A stretch of DNA of 64,000 nt, taken from Vibrio chagasii. GTDB lineage: Bacteria > Pseudomonadota > Gammaproteobacteria > Enterobacterales > Vibrionaceae. Numbering within the stretch: the first letter of the stretch is position 1; each line of letters begins with the position of its first letter. Below, one piece after another: positions 36,785 to 46,477 of the stretch. Location: the NCBI RefSeq assembly GCF_002954585.1, contig NZ_MSCI01000002.1, forward strand, positions 222,879 to 286,878. The letters are read 5' to 3'. The position numbers and the translations under genes were made by a program. A model generated the notes under the pieces. That model did no database searches. It was not told the origin of the DNA and saw only the letters and a program-made list of their open reading frames with translations.

Positions 36785-38272
36785 CTAGGCTGTTTTGGTC
36801 TCGCCTTTTGCTTCTTTTTCTTCATTAGCAAGGTCAGTTTCGCCTTTGCCTTTAGAAATCTTGATTACGTAAGCCGCAACACCCAGCGCACTAATCACAC
36901 CAACGATAGTTGAGATTTGCATAGGTAGGCCGAAACCAAGTTGGCTGTTGTTCAGGATGAATGTGATACACACAGACGTCATGAAGATAGCTGGAACTGT
37001 CGTTACCCAATGCAGTTTGTTGTGACGTAGTAGGTAAGCTGACGCTGTCCACAACATCATTACTGCTGTTGATTGGTTAGCGAAACCGAAGTAGCGCCAG
37101 ATGATACCGAAGTCTACTTGAGTCAGGATGCCACCGATAACGAACAGCGGTAGAGCCATTAGTAGGCGGTTACGCAGTGTCTTCTGTTCCATGTTGAAGT
37201 ATTCAGCAAGGATTAGGCGGCTTGAACGGAATGCTGTGTCACCAGATGTGATTGGTAGGATAACCACGCCTAGGAAAGCAAGGATACCGCCGAATACACC
37301 TAGTAGGCCAAATGAAGCGCTGTATACCACGTTACCTGGGCCGCCGTTTGCTACCGCTTCAGATAGAGACTCAACTGAACCGAAGAACGATAGTGCAAGT
37401 GCACACCAGATAAGAGCGATGATGCCTTCACCAATCATTGCACCGTAGAATACGAAGCGACCGTTCTTCTCGTTTTCCATACAACGCGCCATCAGAGGTG
37501 ACTGAGTTGCGTGGAAGCCAGAGATTGCACCACAAGCGATAGTGATGAATAGAGCAGGCCATAGCGGTAGATCGTTAGGGTTCATGTTGGTGAACATGTC
37601 GCTGATTTCAAAACCACCCATGATTTGGTGTTCATCAGAGAAGCCAATTGCAGTGATTAGGCCTACAGACATGAAGATAAGCAGAGCACCGAACAGTGGG
37701 TAGAAGCGACCAATGATTTTATCGACAGGGACAATCGTTGCGATGATGTAGTAAGCAAAGATAACAACAACCATAGTCGTTGCAGACATCGCGAAATCAG
37801 TTTGGTCGTTCACTAGGTTAGTGATCATGCCTGCTGGAGCAGAAACGAATACCACACCAACTAGAAGAAGCAGAACAATGGCAAAGATATTCATAAAGTG
37901 TTTTGCGCCATTGCCTAGGTAACGTCCAGTGATGGTTGGAACCGAAGCACCGCCATTACGGATAGATAACATACCTGAGAAGTAGTCGTGTACTGCACCT
38001 GCGAAGATACAACCTAGTACGATCCATAGCATTGCTGCCGGGCCGTATAGGGCACCCATGATAGGACCGAAGATTGGACCTACACCTGCAATGTTAAGCA
38101 GCTGAACTAGGTAAACCTTTGGAGTCGACATTGGAACGTAGTCCACGCCGTCTTGCTTTGTGTGAGCCGGTGTTTGGCGCTTTTCATTGATACCGAAAAT
38201 CTTCTCGATAAAGGTACCGTAAATAAAGTAGCCACCAATGAGTGCTGCGACACAGGTAAGAAACCACATCAT
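36785..38272 (-). CDS. CstA-family (peptide/pyruvate) transporter, short form
   Basis: A 495-residue polytopic membrane protein of the carbon-starvation CstA family: FGINEKRQTPAHTKQDGVDYVPMSTPKVYLVQLLNIAGVGPIFGPIMGA is the family signature near the N-terminus, and HATQSPLMARCMENE occurs in the middle. E. coli CstA and BtsT are about 700 residues, so this is the compact subclass. Those proteins import pyruvate and possibly peptides. Its place beside btsS/btsR and the BtsR-like sites upstream suggest a pyruvate-induced transporter; the substrate is inferred. Confidence 0.9.
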   Translation of the reverse strand: MMWFLTCVAALIGGYFIYGTFIEKIFGINEKRQTPAHTKQDGVDYVPMSTPKVYLVQLLNIAGVGPIFGPIMGALYGPAAMLWIVLGCIFAGAVHDYFSGMLSIRNGGASVPTITGRYLGNGAKHFMNIFAIVLLLLVGVVFVSAPAGMITNLVNDQTDFAMSATTMVVVIFAYYIIATIVPVDKIIGRFYPLFGALLIFMSVGLITAIGFSDEHQIMGGFEISDMFTNMNPNDLPLWPALFITIACGAISGFHATQSPLMARCMENEKNGRFVFYGAMIGEGIIALIWCALALSFFGSVESLSEAVANGGPGNVVYSASFGLLGVFGGILAFLGVVILPITSGDTAFRSSRLILAEYFNMEQKTLRNRLLMALPLFVIGGILTQVDFGIIWRYFGFANQSTAVMMLWTASAYLLRHNKLHWVTTVPAIFMTSVCITFILNNSQLGFGLPMQISTIVGVISALGVAAYVIKISKGKGETDLANEEKEAKGETKTA

Positions 38273-38605
38273 AATTTGTTATCCCTGAATGTATTAATTA
38301 AGTCAGGGTGTATATTAGAGGAGTGTATGGAAAGAAACTTCCGCTACTGGAGTGAGTGGTCGAATAGCTAATTAAGTGGTGTTATAACCGGTTTAGTGGT
38401 TTGTGACCTTTGTTGAGTGGTGGGGTAGAAGTGTTGAGAAGTATCGTGCTTCTGTTAAGTGGTCGATGGTGGGCATTAAACGGCGCGTAATAAAGATCAA
38501 CGGTAGATAACAGAGATGAGTGGACATTAGCCCCCGTTCAGCGGAGAATTACTACCAGAGGCAAAGCTTCATTTAGAAGTGGCTAGGGAAATATAAAGGA
38601 TTGAA
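38273..38605. other. Divergent region between the CstA-family gene and a lipoprotein gene
   Basis: 333 bp without a gene. It contains the phased array of BtsR-like sites at 38353-38463 (entered separately) and must hold both promoters. AAAGGA before 38606 is the ribosome binding site of the lipoprotein gene. Confidence 0.7.
38353..38463 (-). promoter_or_regulatory. Phased array of five BtsR/LytTR-like operator repeats
   Basis: Plus-strand TNAGTGGT occurs at 38353-38360, 38373-38380, 38393-38400, 38414-38421 and 38456-38463, plus a degraded copy TGAGAAGT at 38435-38442. On the minus strand, toward the CstA-family gene, these read ACCACT(C/T/A)A, which fits the E. coli BtsR site as I recall it, ACC(G/A)CT(C/T)A in direct repeat with a 13-bp spacer. 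Steps are 20, 20, 21, 21 and 21 bp, i.e. two helical turns, so all sites face the same side of the DNA. The array lies 80-190 bp upstream of the transporter start. Confidence 0.8.
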
Positions 38606-38956
38606 ATGAAAAAGATAATAGCACTATTCGCCGTAGCATTTAGCTTTGCAGGATGCAGCGCCAATGTTCAAGACTTAGCGGCAGAAGGTAACTGGCAAGA
38701 GATTGGCTACCGTGATGGTATCAAAGGCAACACTCAACGCTCTTATTCAGAGATGGCAGAACTGGGTGCCGTTGACCAAGCAAGCTACAACGAAGGTTAC
38801 CAAATCGGTGTGACTGAATATTGTAACCCGAACCACGCTTATCAGATTGGCTTATCAGGTCAGGTGTATGAAGGTGTTTGTTCTGGTACCGAAGATGCCC
38901 AGCGTTTCCGAATGGAGTGGCAACGTGGCTGGGATGAGTTCTCCAACGACCACTAA
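38606..38956 (+). CDS. DUF2799 family lipoprotein
   Basis: 116 residues with a lipoprotein signal: MKKIIALFAVAFSFAGCS, lipobox FAGC with Cys17 as lipid-bearing residue. The mature part has two YxxG(Y/F)xxG-like repeats (IGYRDGIKG, NEGYQIGVTEYC) typical of DUF2799, a small family of unknown function in Vibrio and enterics. It is divergent from the CstA-family gene and could be influenced by the same operator array. Confidence 0.85.
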   Translation: MKKIIALFAVAFSFAGCSANVQDLAAEGNWQEIGYRDGIKGNTQRSYSEMAELGAVDQASYNEGYQIGVTEYCNPNHAYQIGLSGQVYEGVCSGTEDAQRFRMEWQRGWDEFSNDH

Positions 38957-39008
38957 CTTCGCTCGTGATTAGTCACATCTCGGAAGCGGAATCATCAAGC
39001 TTAAATCG

Positions 39009-39043
39009 AAAAAAAACCAGTACCTTATGCGTACTGGTTTTTG
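39009..39043. terminator. Terminator between the DUF2799 gene and murQ
   Basis: Stem AAACCAGTACC / GCGTACTGGTTT-type (ACCAGTAC / GTACTGGT) with A-run left and T-run right; serves convergent genes. Confidence 0.85.
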
Positions 39044-39081
39044 TATCACGCTTTCATCAGTATTGAAGATTAATCCGACAT

Positions 39082-40023
<942 letters not shown>

Positions 40024-40033
40024 CTAAAATGGT

Positions 40034-41170
40034 TTAGTTAGCACTGTATAGAACGCCTAGAGAGGCAGCTCTGCTTGCACCAGTCACTTCTGGTAAATTA
40101 CTCGGTAGTTGATGAACATGACGCTGAGCAAGCCAAGCAAAAGCCATGGCTTCCATATAGTCAGCGTCTACACCTTTGCTAGTGGTTGAGGCAACCTCCC
40201 AGCTTGGTAAAAGCTCAGACAGCCTCTTCATCAACAGTGGGTTTCTAACCCCACCACCACATACATACAATGCTGGTGCGTTGCCTAAGCGGTAAGCCTC
40301 GACTTCATTGGCTATCGTCAAAGCCGTGTATTCGCAAAGCGTGCGCTGGACATCTTGTGCTGAGATGTCATTAAATTCTGTTAATTGTTGCTCTAACCAA
40401 GGCAGGTTGAAAAGCTCTCTACCGGTACTTTTCGGTGGTGTTAGAGATAAGTAAGGTTCTTCCAATAGTTGTTTTAATAAGGCTTGATTGACCTGACCTT
40501 GAAGTGCGAACTGAGCGTCGCGGTCAAATTTTTCACCCGTATGCTTATCTACCCAAGCATCCATCAACATATTGCCAGGGCCTGTATCATAACCAAGTGT
40601 TGGTTGATTCGGGCGCAGTACTGAAATATTCGATATGCCACCAATGTTCAAAACCACAACTGAGCTTTCTTGCGGCTGAAAAATAGTATGATGAAAAGCG
40701 GGGACCAGTGGTGCACCTTGTCCGCCAAGCGCCATGTCTTTACGTCTGAAATCAGCGACGGTTTGGATCTCGGTTTTAGCGGCAATAACGTTGGCATCGC
40801 CTAACTGCATGGTAAAGGGAGAGTCGCCCGTTGGTTGGTGGAATACCGTTTGACCATGATTGCCAATTGCAGTGACAGCCGATGCAGGAGTCTCTGACTT
40901 GTCGAGAAGCTGTAGAACGGCATCAGCAAATAGGTGGCCAAGCTGGTGGTCGAGCTCACCAATGGCAATCAAGTCAGTTTGCTGACCAATACATACATCC
41001 AGCAAGCGTGTTTTGAGTTCCTTTGGCATTGGAAACTCATCATGAGCAAGCAGTGTGATCCGGTTGTCTTCTATCGACACCAGTGCCGTATCAACGCCGT
41101 CCATGCTCGTGCCTGACATCACGCCGATATACAGTTCTTTATGTTTTAACTCTACGCAATTGCACTGCAT
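40034..41170 (-). CDS. anmK: Anhydro-N-acetylmuramic acid kinase AnmK
   Basis: A 378-residue ASKHA-fold kinase that opens the 1,6-anhydro ring and phosphorylates anhMurNAc, giving the MurQ substrate. It shows IGVMSGTSMDGVDTALV at the N-terminus, GDFRR-type VADFRRKDMALGGQGAPLVPAFH, and VLNIGGISNISVL, GYDTGPGNMLMDAW. The start at 41170 (MQCNCVEL) is the only usable one near the family N-terminus. It is upstream of murQ. Confidence 0.96.
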   Translation of the reverse strand: MQCNCVELKHKELYIGVMSGTSMDGVDTALVSIEDNRITLLAHDEFPMPKELKTRLLDVCIGQQTDLIAIGELDHQLGHLFADAVLQLLDKSETPASAVTAIGNHGQTVFHQPTGDSPFTMQLGDANVIAAKTEIQTVADFRRKDMALGGQGAPLVPAFHHTIFQPQESSVVVLNIGGISNISVLRPNQPTLGYDTGPGNMLMDAWVDKHTGEKFDRDAQFALQGQVNQALLKQLLEEPYLSLTPPKSTGRELFNLPWLEQQLTEFNDISAQDVQRTLCEYTALTIANEVEAYRLGNAPALYVCGGGVRNPLLMKRLSELLPSWEVASTTSKGVDADYMEAMAFAWLAQRHVHQLPSNLPEVTGASRAASLGVLYSAN

Positions 41171-41270
41171 TTCTAAAGTCTTCCACAGATTGGTTTAAAA
41201 ACATTGTAAAGCAAATTTAAAGAGAATAATCTCGGGAAGTTTATGAAATTAGGTTAAATAAGGGATAAAT
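41171..41270. promoter_or_regulatory. Divergent promoter region of anmK-murQ and nagZ
   Basis: A 100-bp AT-rich gap between divergently transcribed recycling genes; it must hold both promoters. No operator was recognised. Confidence 0.5.
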
Positions 41271-42260
41271 ATGGGACCGTTGTGGGTTGACGTTGCAGGC
41301 TACGAACTGACTGCGGAAGACAAAGAAATTTTAGAGCACCCAACCGTTGGTGGTCTCATTTTATTTGCTAGAAACTACCACGATAGCAAGCAGCTATCGG
41401 CATTAAATAAAGAGATTCGCAAAGCGGCTAAGCGTCCTATTTTAATTGGTGTTGACCAAGAAGGTGGACGAGTACAGCGTTTCCGTGATGGTTTTTCTAT
41501 TATCCCAGCCGCTCAAGAGTTCGCGACTCACAACAATGGTGAACAATTAGCAGAACAAGCAGGGTGGTTGATGGCGGCGGAGCTGATTGCTCACGATATC
41601 GATCTAAGTTTTGCTCCAGTATTAGATAAAGGTCATCAATGTAAGGCGATTGGTAACCGAGCATTTGGTGAAGATATTGATACCATCGTTCGTCACAGTA
41701 GTGCATTCATCAAAGGCATGAAGTCGGTTGGTATGGCGACAACTGGAAAGCACTTCCCTGGTCATGGTGGTGTGGTAGCCGATTCGCACCTTGAAACCCC
41801 TTACGACCCTCGAGACGATATCTTTGACACCGACATGGCGATCTTTAAGGCGCAAATTGAAGCGGGAATATTAGATGCGATGATGCCTGCACACGTGGTT
41901 TTCTCTCATTATGATGACCAACCAGCAAGTGGCTCTCAATATTGGTTACAGAAAGTATTGAGACAAAAACTGGGCTTTAAAGGTCTGATCTTCTCTGATG
42001 ATTTAACGATGGAAGGCGCTGCGATCATGGGCGGGCCGGCTGACAGAGCAAAAGCAGCTTTGAATGCGGGCTGTGACATGGTGTTGATGTGTAATAAACG
42101 AGATGCACAAATTGAGGCTCTTGATCACTTAGCGATTCAAGAGGTGCCTTTAGCCAACTCATTGCTTAAAAAATACAGCTTTGATTTGTCGACTCTTCAC
42201 TCTGATGCCCGATGGAAAGAGGCTTCAGAGCAGATTAAGCGAATGCTAAGCGATGAGTGA
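41271..42260 (+). CDS. nagZ: Beta-N-acetylhexosaminidase NagZ
   Basis: A 329-residue cytoplasmic glycoside hydrolase family 3 enzyme that removes GlcNAc from GlcNAc-anhMurNAc-peptides during cell-wall recycling. Conserved blocks: [41 protein letters not shown] (the His/Asp loop acting as acid-base) and the nucleophile Asp in [11 protein letters not shown]. In several gamma-proteobacteria its product also feeds the AmpR-AmpC circuit. It works with anmK and murQ, encoded divergently next door. Confidence 0.96.
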   Translation: MGPLWVDVAGYELTAEDKEILEHPTVGGLILFARNYHDSKQLSALNKEIRKAAKRPILIGVDQEGGRVQRFRDGFSIIPAAQEFATHNNGEQLAEQAGWLMAAELIAHDIDLSFAPVLDKGHQCKAIGNRAFGEDIDTIVRHSSAFIKGMKSVGMATTGKHFPGHGGVVADSHLETPYDPRDDIFDTDMAIFKAQIEAGILDAMMPAHVVFSHYDDQPASGSQYWLQKVLRQKLGFKGLIFSDDLTMEGAAIMGGPADRAKAALNAGCDMVLMCNKRDAQIEALDHLAIQEVPLANSLLKKYSFDLSTLHSDARWKEASEQIKRMLSDE

Positions 42261-42286
42261 TAAATAAACACTCTACAAGTTTAAAG

Positions 42287-42316
42287 AAGGCGATATGAGA
42301 AATATCGCCTTTTTTG
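42287..42316 (+). terminator. nagZ terminator
   Basis: Perfect 10-bp stem AAGGCGATAT / ATATCGCCTT with a 5-nt loop and T-run. Confidence 0.92.
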
Positions 42317-42372
42317 TTTGTATTGACTGTGGTTTAAGTCATTAATCTAATCAAAACGACTCAAAACCCACG

Positions 42373-42390
42373 TGTAAAATTAAATTTACA
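42373..42390. promoter_or_regulatory. TyrR box upstream of aroF (perfect)
   Basis: TGTAAA-N6-TTTACA, an exact match to the TyrR consensus, 24 bp upstream of a likely -35 element. Confidence 0.88.
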
Positions 42391-42414
42391 CTAAATGTTT
42401 TTTATTGTTTACGC

Positions 42415-42442
42415 TTGCAATCGTTTTTGTAGCTGTTATTGT
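42415..42442 (+). promoter_or_regulatory. Probable aroF promoter
   Basis: -35 TTGCAA at 42415-42420 and -10 TATTGT at 42437-42442 with a 16-bp spacer, placed between the two TyrR boxes. Confidence 0.6.
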
Positions 42443-42478
42443 GTTTTTAAAGATTGTTAACCCAAATGGAAATGTGGG

Positions 42479-42496
42479 TGTAAAAATAAATATACA
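42479..42496. promoter_or_regulatory. Second TyrR box at the aroF start
   Basis: TGTAAA-N6-TATACA, one mismatch from consensus, ending 9 bases before the aroF ATG. A box here would repress initiation or early elongation. Confidence 0.75.
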
Positions 42497-42505
42497 GGTT
42501 GAGTT

Positions 42506-43579
42506 ATGCAGAAAAGTGAATTAAGCAATGTCAATATTATCGACGAACAGGTACTGATTACTCCTGAGGAGTTAAAAGCAAAACTGCCTTTGAGTGATAA
42601 TGCTCGTCGTTTCATTCAAGAGTCTCGTCAAACTATCGCAAACATCATCCATAAGAAAGATCACCGCATGCTGGTTGTATGTGGCCCGTGTTCTATCCAT
42701 GATGTTGAAGCGGCAAAAGAGTACGCGAAACGCCTAAAAGCTTTATCTGAGCAACTTAGCGATCAACTGTATATTGTTATGCGTGTTTACTTTGAAAAGC
42801 CTCGTACTACGGTGGGCTGGAAAGGTTTAATCAACGACCCTCATCTAGATGGTACTTTCGACATTGAGCATGGTTTGCATGTAGGTCGTGAGCTACTGGT
42901 TGAACTTGCTGAGATGGAAATTCCACTGGCAACAGAAGCACTAGACCCAATCAGCCCACAATACCTAGCAGATACATTCAGCTGGGCGGCGATCGGCGCA
43001 CGTACAACTGAATCACAAACTCACCGTGAAATGGCCAGTGGTCTTTCAATGCCAATCGGCTTTAAGAATGGTACCGATGGCAACTTAGGCACAGCAATCA
43101 ATGCGATGCAGGCGGCTTCTTCTAGCCACCGTTTCATGGGTATCAGCCGTGAAGGTCAAGTTGCACTATTAACTACTCAAGGTAACCCAAACGGTCATGT
43201 TATTTTACGTGGCGGTAAGCAAACGAACTACGATTCAGTATCCGTACACGAATGTGAGCAAGAGCTAGGTAAGTCAGGTTTAGAAGCGGCACTGATGGTT
43301 GACTGTAGTCATGCTAACTCTCGCAAAGATTTCCGTCGCCAGCCTCTGGTTGCTGAAGATGTGATTCACCAAATCCGTGAAGGTAACAAGTCGATCATCG
43401 GCCTTATGATTGAAAGCCATATCAACGAAGGAAACCAATCTTCTGATATACCTCTCAATGAGATGAAATACGGCGTTTCAATTACCGACGCGTGTATCAA
43501 TTGGGACACAACTGAGGCACTATTGAAACATGCACATACGGAACTAGTCCCGTTCTTAGAGAACCGTTTGAAAGGTTAG
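42506..43579 (+). CDS. aroF: 3-deoxy-7-phosphoheptulonate synthase, Tyr-sensitive type
   Basis: A 357-residue class I DAHP synthase that joins PEP and erythrose 4-phosphate, the first step of the shikimate pathway. Motifs: VVCGPCSIHD, VYFEKPRTTVGWKGLINDP, GARTTESQTHREMASGLS, and VDCSHANS with the metal-binding His. Its N-terminus (MQKSELSNVNIIDEQVLITPEEL) matches AroF, including Asn8, which is needed for tyrosine inhibition in E. coli. It is paired with tyrA, as in E. coli, and flanked by TyrR boxes. Confidence 0.94.
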   Translation: MQKSELSNVNIIDEQVLITPEELKAKLPLSDNARRFIQESRQTIANIIHKKDHRMLVVCGPCSIHDVEAAKEYAKRLKALSEQLSDQLYIVMRVYFEKPRTTVGWKGLINDPHLDGTFDIEHGLHVGRELLVELAEMEIPLATEALDPISPQYLADTFSWAAIGARTTESQTHREMASGLSMPIGFKNGTDGNLGTAINAMQAASSSHRFMGISREGQVALLTTQGNPNGHVILRGGKQTNYDSVSVHECEQELGKSGLEAALMVDCSHANSRKDFRRQPLVAEDVIHQIREGNKSIIGLMIESHINEGNQSSDIPLNEMKYGVSITDACINWDTTEALLKHAHTELVPFLENRLKG

Positions 43580-43600
43580 TCAGAGTTTAAAAGTTAAGTG

Positions 43601-43624
43601 CCTCATCTAATGGGGCATTTTAAG
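43601..43624 (+). terminator. Weak hairpin between aroF and tyrA
   Basis: TGCC / GGCA-type stem in GTGCCTCATCTAATGGGGCATTTT with a short T-run. It could reduce readthrough into tyrA. Confidence 0.4.
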
Positions 43625-43680
43625 ATCTGTTGCTAACGAAATCGGCGTTGGTACGGGCTTATAGATTAGTAAGGAATAAA

Positions 43681-44808
43681 ATGGCCGTTGAACTGAACGA
43701 ATTACGCGACCAAATTGATGCTGTCGATAAACAAATGCTGGATTTACTGGCTCAGCGACTTGCTCTCGTTGAGAAAGTTGGTGAGGTGAAAAGTGAACAT
43801 GGATTACCTATTTATGTGCCGGAGCGTGAAGCGGCAATGTTGGCGTCTCGTCGTCAAGAAGCAGAAAAAATAGGGGTTCCACCACAGCTCATCGAAGATA
43901 TTTTGCGTCGAACTATGCGTGAATCTTATGCCAGCGAAAAAGACTCTGGTTTTAAGTGTCTCAACCCACAATTGCGTTCAGTGGTTATCGTTGGTGGTAA
44001 TGGTCAGCTTGGCGGCTTATTTGGCCGCATGTTTAAGCTTTCTGGCTATGAAGTTAAAGTTCTTGGTAGCCAAGATTGGGATAGAGCCGATGAAATCCTA
44101 GATAACGCAGGTCTCGTGGTTGTTACCGTTCCAATTCACTTAACGGAAGGTGTGATTGCGAAACTTGGTAACCTGCCAAGCGATTGTATCCTTTGTGATT
44201 TAACATCGATTAAATCAAAGCCGCTGCAAGCAATGATGAACATGCACCAAGGTCCTGTTGTCGGTCTACACCCTATGTTTGGCCCAGATGTACCAAGCTT
44301 AGCGAAACAGGTAATTGTTTACAGTGATGGGCGTGGTTCTGAAAGCTACCAATGGCTACTGGAACAATTTAGTATCTGGGGCGCAAGCCTATGCCAGATG
44401 GATGCTGCTGAGCACGACCACGGCATGACTCTGATTCAAGCACTTCGCCACTTTACCTCTTTTGCTTACGGCCTACACCTAAGCAAAGAGAATCCGAACA
44501 TCGATCAGCTTTTGAAGCTTAGCTCTCCAATCTATCGTCTAGAAATTGCGATGGTTGGCCGTCTGTTTGCTCAAGACCCGAACTTGTACGGTGATATCAT
44601 CCTCTCTTCAGATGAGAACATTGAGATGATTCGACGCTTCCACCGTTGTTTTGGTGAAGCACTCGAGATCTTAGACGGAAAAGATAAAGCCAAGTTTGTT
44701 GAGAGTTTTAATCAGGTGAGTGACTGGTTTGGTGACTACTCACAGCAATTCTTGCAAGAGAGTCAAAGTCTTTTAAAACAAGCACATGACTCGATTCATC
44801 GTGGCTAA
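43681..44808 (+). CDS. tyrA: Bifunctional chorismate mutase / prephenate dehydrogenase TyrA
   Basis: 375 residues: AroQ-type chorismate mutase (about 1-90, [31 protein letters not shown]) fused to prephenate dehydrogenase with nucleotide-binding [17 protein letters not shown] and the substrate-site HPMFGPD. It makes 4-hydroxyphenylpyruvate for tyrosine. The frame is open 17 codons further upstream, but the ATG at 43681 has AAGGA 6 bases before it and matches the family start. It lies 101 bp after aroF, the aroF-tyrA operon. Confidence 0.95.
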   Translation: MAVELNELRDQIDAVDKQMLDLLAQRLALVEKVGEVKSEHGLPIYVPEREAAMLASRRQEAEKIGVPPQLIEDILRRTMRESYASEKDSGFKCLNPQLRSVVIVGGNGQLGGLFGRMFKLSGYEVKVLGSQDWDRADEILDNAGLVVVTVPIHLTEGVIAKLGNLPSDCILCDLTSIKSKPLQAMMNMHQGPVVGLHPMFGPDVPSLAKQVIVYSDGRGSESYQWLLEQFSIWGASLCQMDAAEHDHGMTLIQALRHFTSFAYGLHLSKENPNIDQLLKLSSPIYRLEIAMVGRLFAQDPNLYGDIILSSDENIEMIRRFHRCFGEALEILDGKDKAKFVESFNQVSDWFGDYSQQFLQESQSLLKQAHDSIHRG

Positions 44809-44825
44809 TCGCGGTTTAAAGATAT

Positions 44826-44855
44826 AAAAAAGAGCGACCATTTGGTCGCTCTTTT
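44826..44855. terminator. Bidirectional terminator between tyrA and the M23 peptidase gene
   Basis: Perfect stem AAAAAGAGCGACCA / TGGTCGCTCTTTTT with a 2-nt loop; symmetric, between convergent genes. Confidence 0.92.
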
Positions 44856-44936
44856 TGTTTGTGTTGAATGCTCGCAATGCATTTGGCCTATGGTAGATAA
44901 AATGCTTTTGGATCATCATGGGCCAAACGACAAGCC

Positions 44937-45968
44937 CTAGTTCGTCGCGATAGGCGCTTTGTTATTCTCGTTCGATACTCGGTTATCTTCGCTTGATACC
45001 GTATCGATCGTTGAGCTGATGTAAGGCACGTTAGTTAGGTTGATCTGCAAGCGAACCACGTTATCTATAAGTTGAACCAGCGGGCCCCATTTCACCTTTT
45101 TCTCTTTCTCAAACGCGTAATTGAAATTCTCTGGTGTCCAATCCATCAAGTATTGAGGGTTCAATGAGCGGCCAAGGAAGCGTACTTCATAATGCAGGTG
45201 TGGGCCGGTTGAGTTACCTGAGTTGCCGCAGTTCGCAATCACATCACCTTTACTGACAAACTGACCGCTGCGAACTTTGAATTTTTGCAGATGCGCGTAA
45301 GAGCTCATGAAGCCGAAGGAATGGCGCATAGTGATAAAGTTACCAAAGCCTTTCTTGCTTGGACGAACCGTTTCAATCACACCATCTGCAGGCGCTAAGA
45401 TATCTTCGCCGCGCTTACAAGTAAGGTCGATACCAGTATGGTTGTGGCGTTTGCCGGTAATTGGGTTAGTACGGCGACCGTAAGAAGACGAGATACGTTG
45501 ATAAGCCATCGGACTATCATTAGGAATTAAGCGGAACATGGTAGCTCTTACCGCTGAATCGACGGCTGCTGCATCAATACGGTCTTCTAATGAAACCTCA
45601 TCGGTGTGTAACTCTTCATCAGCCAGGCCAAGAACGGATTCCACATCGAATACACGCTTACCGAGTAGCTGAATCGTACCTTCTTTCTCAGTTAATGCTT
45701 GAGATAGGTTATGGTTGGTTTCAACCTGTTCCGCGTATAAAAACTCGGTCTGCTCTTTTTCAACAATCAGAGTTTCAATTAACTCTTGTGCATCACCGGC
45801 TTGTGCAGCCAGCTTGTTTTTACTCTCAAAGTGCATGTAGGTCGCACCACCAATCAATATTGGTACTGAGAGCAGGGAGGTCATGCATAAGAGTACGGCT
45901 TTTCGACCGAAGTAAAACGTCTGTTCCCCTTGGCTTGAGGGAATAGTAATGGATACTTTTTTAGACAT
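44937..45968 (-). CDS. M23 family metallopeptidase (cell-wall endopeptidase)
   Basis: 343 residues: short cytoplasmic tail, one transmembrane helix (about 25-47), a predicted coiled coil (about 50-130), and a C-terminal LytM domain with HNHTGIDL (His-x3-Asp) and GPHLHYEVRF (HxH). These three zinc ligands are intact, so it is probably an active DD-endopeptidase that cuts peptidoglycan cross-links. An unusual polar tail of about 45 residues follows the domain. It is similar in plan to other Vibrio M23 endopeptidases (Shy proteins), but I cannot assign which one, so no symbol is given. The PilZ gene lies upstream on the same strand. Confidence 0.9.
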   Translation of the reverse strand: MSKKVSITIPSSQGEQTFYFGRKAVLLCMTSLLSVPILIGGATYMHFESKNKLAAQAGDAQELIETLIVEKEQTEFLYAEQVETNHNLSQALTEKEGTIQLLGKRVFDVESVLGLADEELHTDEVSLEDRIDAAAVDSAVRATMFRLIPNDSPMAYQRISSSYGRRTNPITGKRHNHTGIDLTCKRGEDILAPADGVIETVRPSKKGFGNFITMRHSFGFMSSYAHLQKFKVRSGQFVSKGDVIANCGNSGNSTGPHLHYEVRFLGRSLNPQYLMDWTPENFNYAFEKEKKVKWGPLVQLIDNVVRLQINLTNVPYISSTIDTVSSEDNRVSNENNKAPIATN

Positions 45969-46018
45969 GGTTCTGTATTAACTAAATGCTTCTAAAAGAA
46001 AAAAGGGTAATGGAGACA

Positions 46019-46387
46019 CTATTCCTCGCCTAAGTCGGTAAGGTGTTCAATCTCTCTATAAAGCAGTTCATCGTCACCAACGTTAAGCTCAACAAGGCGC
46101 TTAAGGTGGCTGATACTATCAATATCTAAATGCTCTATGCGTAAACGCATTGAGGTATTGATGGTAGAGACTATCGTTGCTTCTAACTGAATGTTGATAT
46201 CGCTGTTGGCCAGCTTAAAGCTAACGTGAACAGGGGTATCTTGGCTGAATCGTTGTAATTCATCGCATTGAATGAGTAAACCATGGAGAGACAAGTCTTG
46301 CACTGAGCCTGATACATTTATGTGTTCTTGTGAGATTTCACTCGGAACTTGATAAACAACTCGTGAAAATTGACGTCTTTCAATCAT
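46019..46387 (-). CDS. plzA: PilZ domain protein, PlzA-like
   Basis: 122 residues. The PilZ c-di-GMP motifs are present: RxxxR as RRQFSR (residues 4-9) and D/NxSxxG as QDLSLHGLLI. PilZ proteins bind c-di-GMP and alter motility, biofilm or virulence functions. The V. cholerae PilZ gene next to tyrA is plzA, and the location here agrees; the symbol rests on that context. An in-frame ATG at 46435 adds 16 residues, but homology starts at MIERRQFSR (46387). Confidence 0.8.
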   Translation of the reverse strand: MIERRQFSRVVYQVPSEISQEHINVSGSVQDLSLHGLLIQCDELQRFSQDTPVHVSFKLANSDINIQLEATIVSTINTSMRLRIEHLDIDSISHLKRLVELNVGDDELLYREIEHLTDLGEE

Positions 46388-46477
46388 AAGTATTCTCTCT
46401 ATATCGATACGTAATACGTAAGCCAGATATATCAAAGGCCGCTATTATCGCGGCCTTTGTTCAAAATACAAGCTTAT

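Noticed and set aside
38402..38417. CRP site upstream of the CstA-family gene
   Set aside because: Only one half (TGTGA) matches; the other half is poor.
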